Source of the DNA: Cercis canadensis | Taxonomy: Eukaryota; Streptophyta; Magnoliopsida; Fabales; Fabaceae | DNA: 64,000 nt | Direction of reading: 5' to 3' | Assembly: GCA_003255065.1 (NCBI GenBank) | Contig: QAOA01002596.1 | Coordinates: 208,280 to 272,279, forward strand | Part shown: one piece after another, positions 59,469 to 64,000 of the stretch | Layout of the letters: each line of letters starts with the position of its first letter | How positions within the stretch are numbered: position 1 is the first letter of the stretch | Position numbers and translations under genes: made by a program | The notes under the pieces: model-generated | The model's database searches: none | Seen by the model: only the letters and a program-made list of their open reading frames with translations | What the model was told of the DNA's origin: nothing

Positions 59469-60450
59469 TCCCAAAGATGCACCCCTTCACACGCTCGGCT
59501 CATACGTGTCTTACCACCCCCTGCCCCTCTGGTTGATCCCAGTGGCACTAAAAAGAAATTCAATAAATAACATGTATAGTATTAACATTACGGTTCTTTA
59601 AGTTTTATCACACTAGATTAAACCAAGGTAGAAAATAATAATTTAACCCTGGTCAGACAATTTTCTTTTGGTTTGTTTCTCAGGAATGGAACCAGCTTAT
59701 TAGAGAAGTATTTCATTCTTCTCTTGAAGAGGTTTTAAGGAGAATGAACATATTTCTAGAACTAGTGAGTTTTAGAATACCAGCGAAGCTTTTGTGAAGC
59801 AGCTCAATTATCAGCAGCAGGCAACAAGATTACTTGCAAAACCTTGGAGACAAGTGATTATATGTTATGGAATTGGTTTGAGTATTTAATTGGCAAACTG
59901 CAAAGTACAATATTATTCTTTCAAGATTATTTTAGATGAGTACATATACTAAATGGAATATTGAAAAAAACAAAAGGAAAACAGAGAAAGAGAGATCCTA
60001 TGATTGTTGATTGGCAATTGAAATACAACACAAAGCTTTGTTGACAACCACCCATATAGACTTCGCAATATTCAACCAAATGCCAAATAAGCTTATGCTG
60101 AATAAGTTCTTGATAAAATAATTGATGTTAAGTTAAATGGGGCTACTTGTGGGACATATAAATGTCAAACCAGAAGGTAAGAAGCAAATGAAATAAAGAT
60201 TGAAATAGCAGTACTTAATGCTTTCTTTTCTACATTAAACGAAGTTTTATTCATTTGTATGATATAGTATAAAATCTGCAAGCAGCAATAGTACGGATTT
60301 AAGTTAACTCCATCATCAACAGTAGCAGAAGAAAAGAAAAATCCAACATTAACAGACCACCAAATACAACAAAGTTTCCTCTCAATATCTCCCCCACAAA
60401 AAAAAAAGAAAAAAAAAAAGAGAAAAAACTAAAAAGAAGAGAAAAAAGGT
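59469..60450. other. intergenic, 3' flank of 5-oxoprolinase
   Basis: AT-rich, no gene recognised. An A-rich run lies near 60400-60425, just past the oxoprolinase stop. Confidence 0.5.
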
Positions 60451-63400
60451 TTACAATGGAGAACCGTATCCACCACCACCAGGAGTTAATATCTGAAGAA
60501 CTTCTCCTGGTTGCACCTCAACCGAATTCTTACCGCCAAGGTAAATCTTTCGTTTATCTTTCTTTATGAGGTAGTTTGCACCATGAGCACCATCTTTTCC
60601 TCCCATGAGCCCTCTTGGTGCATGCACACGTCTCTCAGACAGAATGCTAACAATAACTGGGCGTCTAAACTCTATTTCTCTTACAAGCCCATCACCACCT
60701 CTGTGAATTCCCGCTCCCCCACTGTTTTCTCTAAGTCCAAACTTGTGCAAAATAACAGGATATCTTTGCTCAAAAATCTCTGGATCAGTCATTCTTGTGT
60801 TTGTCATGTGGCACTGGACTCCACTGGTCCCATCCCAAGTGGGACCAGCCCCACTACCCCCACCAATGGTTTCATAGTAGCCAAAAGTATCATCCCCAAA
60901 TGTAAGATTATTCATACAACCCTGTGAACAAGCGCAGGCCTGAAATGCTGTAAATATAACATCAGTTATCCTCTGAGATGTGAGGACGTTACCTCCTACT
61001 ACAGCAGCGCTATCACTAGGAGAGAGGAATGAGCCTTCTGGAATAAGTATCTTCACAGGAGCCAAACAACCTTGGTTGAGAGGAATGTCAACATCCACCA
61101 AACAGCGAACACAGTATATTACTGCTGCAGCTGTTACAGCTTCTGGTGCATTCCAATTACCATAAACTTCGGCGCTGGTCCTGCCAAAATCAAAAATTGC
61201 TTCTCCTTTATTAGAATCAATGCTCAGTTTCAAATGAATAACAGATCCATCATCCATGTAGTCCTCTTCTTCAATGGCCACTAAATTTTCACCTGACTCA
61301 GCTGCAACTCTACGACCAACTGACTTGAGCATTTCTCTTACTGCTTCTTCTGCATTCATCTGTACATAGTTCATGTAAGCCTGAACAGTATGCAGACCAT
61401 ACTGCTCAATGAGCTCTTGGACTAGGGAAATTCCTCTCTGATTTGCAGCTACTTGTGCTCGCAAATCTGATAAGTTATCCTGAATCCTCCGAGTTCCTGG
61501 GATCTTATTTTCCCGCTCATTAGAACCAGGGAACTGGAGAAGTTTAATGATTCCTTCTTCTTGGAAAACCCCCTTCTCAACAAGCTTAAATGCTTTGATG
61601 GCAGCACCTTCCTCCAATATGGACTTTGAAAAAGGAGGCATGCTTCCGGGAGTAATACCCCCAATCTCTGCATGATGCCCTCTGTTTGCCACGAAAAATA
61701 CCACTTTCCCATTGTAGAAAACAGGAGTAACAACAGTTATATCAGGAAGATGACTACCTCCAGCACAAGGATGATTGGTGACCAAAACATCTCCTTCGTT
61801 TAAATTATCACCCCAATAGTTGAGCTGCCACCGAACTGTACTAGACATTGCTCCTAGATGCACAGGAACATGGGGTGCATTTGCAACTAAGCCCCCACAA
61901 GGGTCAAAGAGAGCACAAGAGAAATCAAGCCGTTCTTTAATATTAGTTGAAATGGAAGTTCTTTGTAGGGTTCTTCCCATCTGCTCGGCAATACCCATAA
62001 ATCTGTTATTGAAGATTGAGAGCTGTACAACATCTGCCACTTTATCTGATATTTTAACACTGCTCGAAGGAGAGTTAACTTCAATCTTGATGTTGCCATA
62101 TTTGGTTATAATAGCTCTGCAGCTGGGTTCTATAATCACAGTGCTATTGCCATTCATGATGATTGCAGGGCCAGATAAGACATGGCCATACCCAAGATTT
62201 TCGAGCTTATATAGAGGTGTTTCCTGCCAACCATTCCCAAAGTAAACCTTATAGTAGCCTTCAATCCTAGGACTAACAGAAGCAGGTTCTATGGCCCTTG
62301 GCTTCAATATATTGGTAACTCCTATACCACGAACTCTAACATCACAAATCACAATTTTTCTGTTCTGAAGTTTAAAGCCATACTCTTGCTGGAACAGATT
62401 CAAAAATTCAGCAGCATAGTCACTTAACATTCCATCTTCAGTTATTTGTCTTTTGACCATGATGGCAGTGTCTGTACCTTCATATCTTAAGTTTAAATAT
62501 GTCTCTGTTGTAATATTCTCCTCCCTAAATCCTTGACTTTGCAAGTTCTGCTTTACCTGCCTCATTAACACAGCTTCTCGCTGAGAGACCTCAACAATAG
62601 ATTCAGGTCCATAAACCGCAGAATAAGGTTCCTGTGCCTCTTCCACAACATTTGCCAATCCCATTCCGTATGCACTTAAAATCCCACAAAATTTGTGAAT
62701 CAGCACTTCTTTCATACCCAATGACCTAGCTATAGCACAAGCATGCTGAGGTCCAGCACCTCCAAAGCAAGCAAGTGCATGGTTCTTCGTCTCATGGCCC
62801 TTCATTTCAGTCAACTGTCTTATTGGACGACACATTGTCTCATTAGCAACATCCACAAATCCAAGTGCAATTTCTTCCACTGCCATGTCTTTTGCAGATG
62901 GATCCTGGCTCTTCCTGTATGCATTAATTTGCCTGGCAAGCTTCTCAAACTCTTCTCTGGTTGCCTTGACATCCAGAGGCTGATCTTCATTTGGCCCAAA
63001 TATGGATGGGAAATAATCTGGAATAACATATCCCAGAATCAGGTTAGCATCTGTAATTGCCAATTCCCCACCCTTTCGATAACACACAGGACCTGGGTGT
63101 GCCCCAACTGAGTCTGGTCCAACTCTGAATGCTCCAAATTGGAACTTCAACTTTGAACCACCACCTGCAGCAACAGTGTTTATGTCAAGCTGAGGTGCTT
63201 GTATTATGGCACCAGCAATCTGAGTTTCCAGCACCTGCTCATAACTTCCAGCATATCGACTCACATCTGTAGATGTACCTCCCATGTCAAAGCCAATTAG
63301 TGGCTTATCTGTTTCAAGCGCAAAAAGAGTTTGTGAGTAACCAACAACCCCACCAGCAGGTCCAGACAAAATTGCTTTGTGCCCTGAAAAGGTACTCTCT

Positions 63401-64000
63401 GGTGCAAGCCCTCCATCTGATTGCATAAACAAAACATTCAACTTCCCCAGTCCTTCATCAAATTTGGACATAAATCCTGAGAGGTACTCTTTAATAACAG
63501 GGGTCAAGTAGGCATCTACACTAGCTGTTAGGCCCCGAGGAACAGCACGCACCATGGGAGTCAAGGCAGATGATATAGAAACATGCTTGAATCCCATACT
63601 TAGAGCTAACTTTTCTACCTGTATTTCATGCTGTGGATAAGTGTAGGAATGCATCAATACAACAGCCAAACAACTAATTCCTTTCTCCAATAAATTTTTC
63701 AGTAATGGCTTCAGTGATTCTTCACTAAGAGTCTTCACAATCCGGACAAGCTCCCCTGAAATTCCCTTAACTAATGATGATGAAGAATCCTGATTTCCTA
63801 CCTCCTTATCTTGAACCAGCTCAACTCTCTCTTCCACCTCTATAATCTCTTCATAGAGATTGGATGGTTTTGACACAGTGAGATCAAATATACTGGGGCG
63901 AGCCTGGTTTCCAATCTGGAGCAAATCTCGGAAGCCTTGAGTCACACATACAGCAATCCTTTCCCCTTTTCGCTCTAAAAGTGCATTTGTTGCCACAGTT
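60451..64000 (-). CDS. OXP1: 5-oxoprolinase (OXP1), partial, 5' end outside window
   Basis: An open frame without introns runs from the right edge to a TAA at 60451 (about 1,182 codons visible). 5-oxoprolinase opens 5-oxoproline to glutamate using ATP and is the cytosolic last step of glutathione breakdown in plants. Hydantoinase_A-type sequence comes first ([40 protein letters not shown], nucleotide-binding [29 protein letters not shown] [20 protein letters not shown]). Hydantoinase_B follows ([31 protein letters not shown], ending GGGGYGSPL). Plant enzymes are about 1,266 residues, so roughly 85 N-terminal residues lie beyond the window. The frame is open to the last base: the GTG at 63996 is internal, not a start. 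Confidence 0.93.
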   Translation of the reverse strand, partial: TVATNALLERKGERIAVCVTQGFRDLLQIGNQARPSIFDLTVSKPSNLYEEIIEVEERVELVQDKEVGNQDSSSSLVKGISGELVRIVKTLSEESLKPLLKNLLEKGISCLAVVLMHSYTYPQHEIQVEKLALSMGFKHVSISSALTPMVRAVPRGLTASVDAYLTPVIKEYLSGFMSKFDEGLGKLNVLFMQSDGGLAPESTFSGHKAILSGPAGGVVGYSQTLFALETDKPLIGFDMGGTSTDVSRYAGSYEQVLETQIAGAIIQAPQLDINTVAAGGGSKLKFQFGAFRVGPDSVGAHPGPVCYRKGGELAITDANLILGYVIPDYFPSIFGPNEDQPLDVKATREEFEKLARQINAYRKSQDPSAKDMAVEEIALGFVDVANETMCRPIRQLTEMKGHETKNHALACFGGAGPQHACAIARSLGMKEVLIHKFCGILSAYGMGLANVVEEAQEPYSAVYGPESIVEVSQREAVLMRQVKQNLQSQGFREENITTETYLNLRYEGTDTAIMVKRQITEDGMLSDYAAEFLNLFQQEYGFKLQNRKIVICDVRVRGIGVTNILKPRAIEPASVSPRIEGYYKVYFGNGWQETPLYKLENLGYGHVLSGPAIIMNGNSTVIIEPSCRAIITKYGNIKIEVNSPSSSVKISDKVADVVQLSIFNNRFMGIAEQMGRTLQRTSISTNIKERLDFSCALFDPCGGLVANAPHVPVHLGAMSSTVRWQLNYWGDNLNEGDVLVTNHPCAGGSHLPDITVVTPVFYNGKVVFFVANRGHHAEIGGITPGSMPPFSKSILEEGAAIKAFKLVEKGVFQEEGIIKLLQFPGSNERENKIPGTRRIQDNLSDLRAQVAANQRGISLVQELIEQYGLHTVQAYMNYVQMNAEEAVREMLKSVGRRVAAESGENLVAIEEEDYMDDGSVIHLKLSIDSNKGEAIFDFGRTSAEVYGNWNAPEAVTAAAVIYCVRCLVDVDIPLNQGCLAPVKILIPEGSFLSPSDSAAVVGGNVLTSQRITDVIFTAFQACACSQGCMNNLTFGDDTFGYYETIGGGSGAGPTWDGTSGVQCHMTNTRMTDPEIFEQRYPVILHKFGLRENSGGAGIHRGGDGLVREIEFRRPVIVSILSERRVHAPRGLMGGKDGAHGANYLIKKDKRKIYLGGKNSVEVQPGEVLQILTPGGGGYGSPL

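Noticed and set aside
1-64000. CRISPR arrays, tRNA genes, rRNA genes, known miRNA precursors
   Set aside because: Looked for characteristic motifs by eye and saw none; a tool-based scan (tRNAscan, Infernal) would be needed to be certain.

Overview
The window is nuclear DNA from a eudicot plant, probably a rosid. It is AT-rich, its genes have GT-AG introns, and its plant-specific families include NPH3, a SAC51-type bHLH with its conserved upstream peptide, plant FKBP12, GT61 and a DOXC-class dioxygenase array. The snRNA promoter has the plant USE/TATA layout. The species cannot be named from the sequence alone. Four single N bases show that this is a draft assembly.

Region 1 (about 0.5-25.2 kb) is accessory. 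A broken MATE transporter exon is followed by a same-strand array of 2-oxoglutarate/Fe(II) dioxygenase genes: five with complete coding capacity and one truncated pseudogene. The first gene is split by an approximately 8.9 kb Helitron (2545-11442) in its second intron. Its 3' end plus the second gene were duplicated in tandem (about 11766-15257 to 15258-19340). Two solo LTRs, each with a 5-bp target duplication, then landed in the younger unit only; the empty sites survive in the older unit. An approximately 805-bp foldback element with a 9-bp target duplication lies between the fifth and sixth members.

Region 2 (about 26-64 kb) is conserved single-copy gene space: a mitochondrial-type PPR gene, a GT61 glycosyltransferase, NPH3 (phototropism adaptor), a SAC51-like bHLH gene (minus) whose 53-residue upstream ORF is split by an intron, FKBP12 (minus, five exons), a DUF7870 membrane protein with a candidate upstream ORF, a complete U5 snRNA gene (minus), and the 3' end of 5-oxoprolinase (minus, running off the right edge). 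From memory, NPH3, SAC51 and FKBP12 are consecutive in Arabidopsis (At5g64330-64350), and a PPR gene sits beside a SAC51 paralogue at At5g09450/09460. This window therefore looks like the unfractionated ancestral block.

I found no unprecedented biological system. The strongest observations are the Helitron-split dioxygenase gene, the dated duplication/solo-LTR history and possible gene conversion in the array, the intron-split SAC51 upstream peptide, the complete U5 gene, and assembly artefacts where single Ns are flanked by direct repeats.
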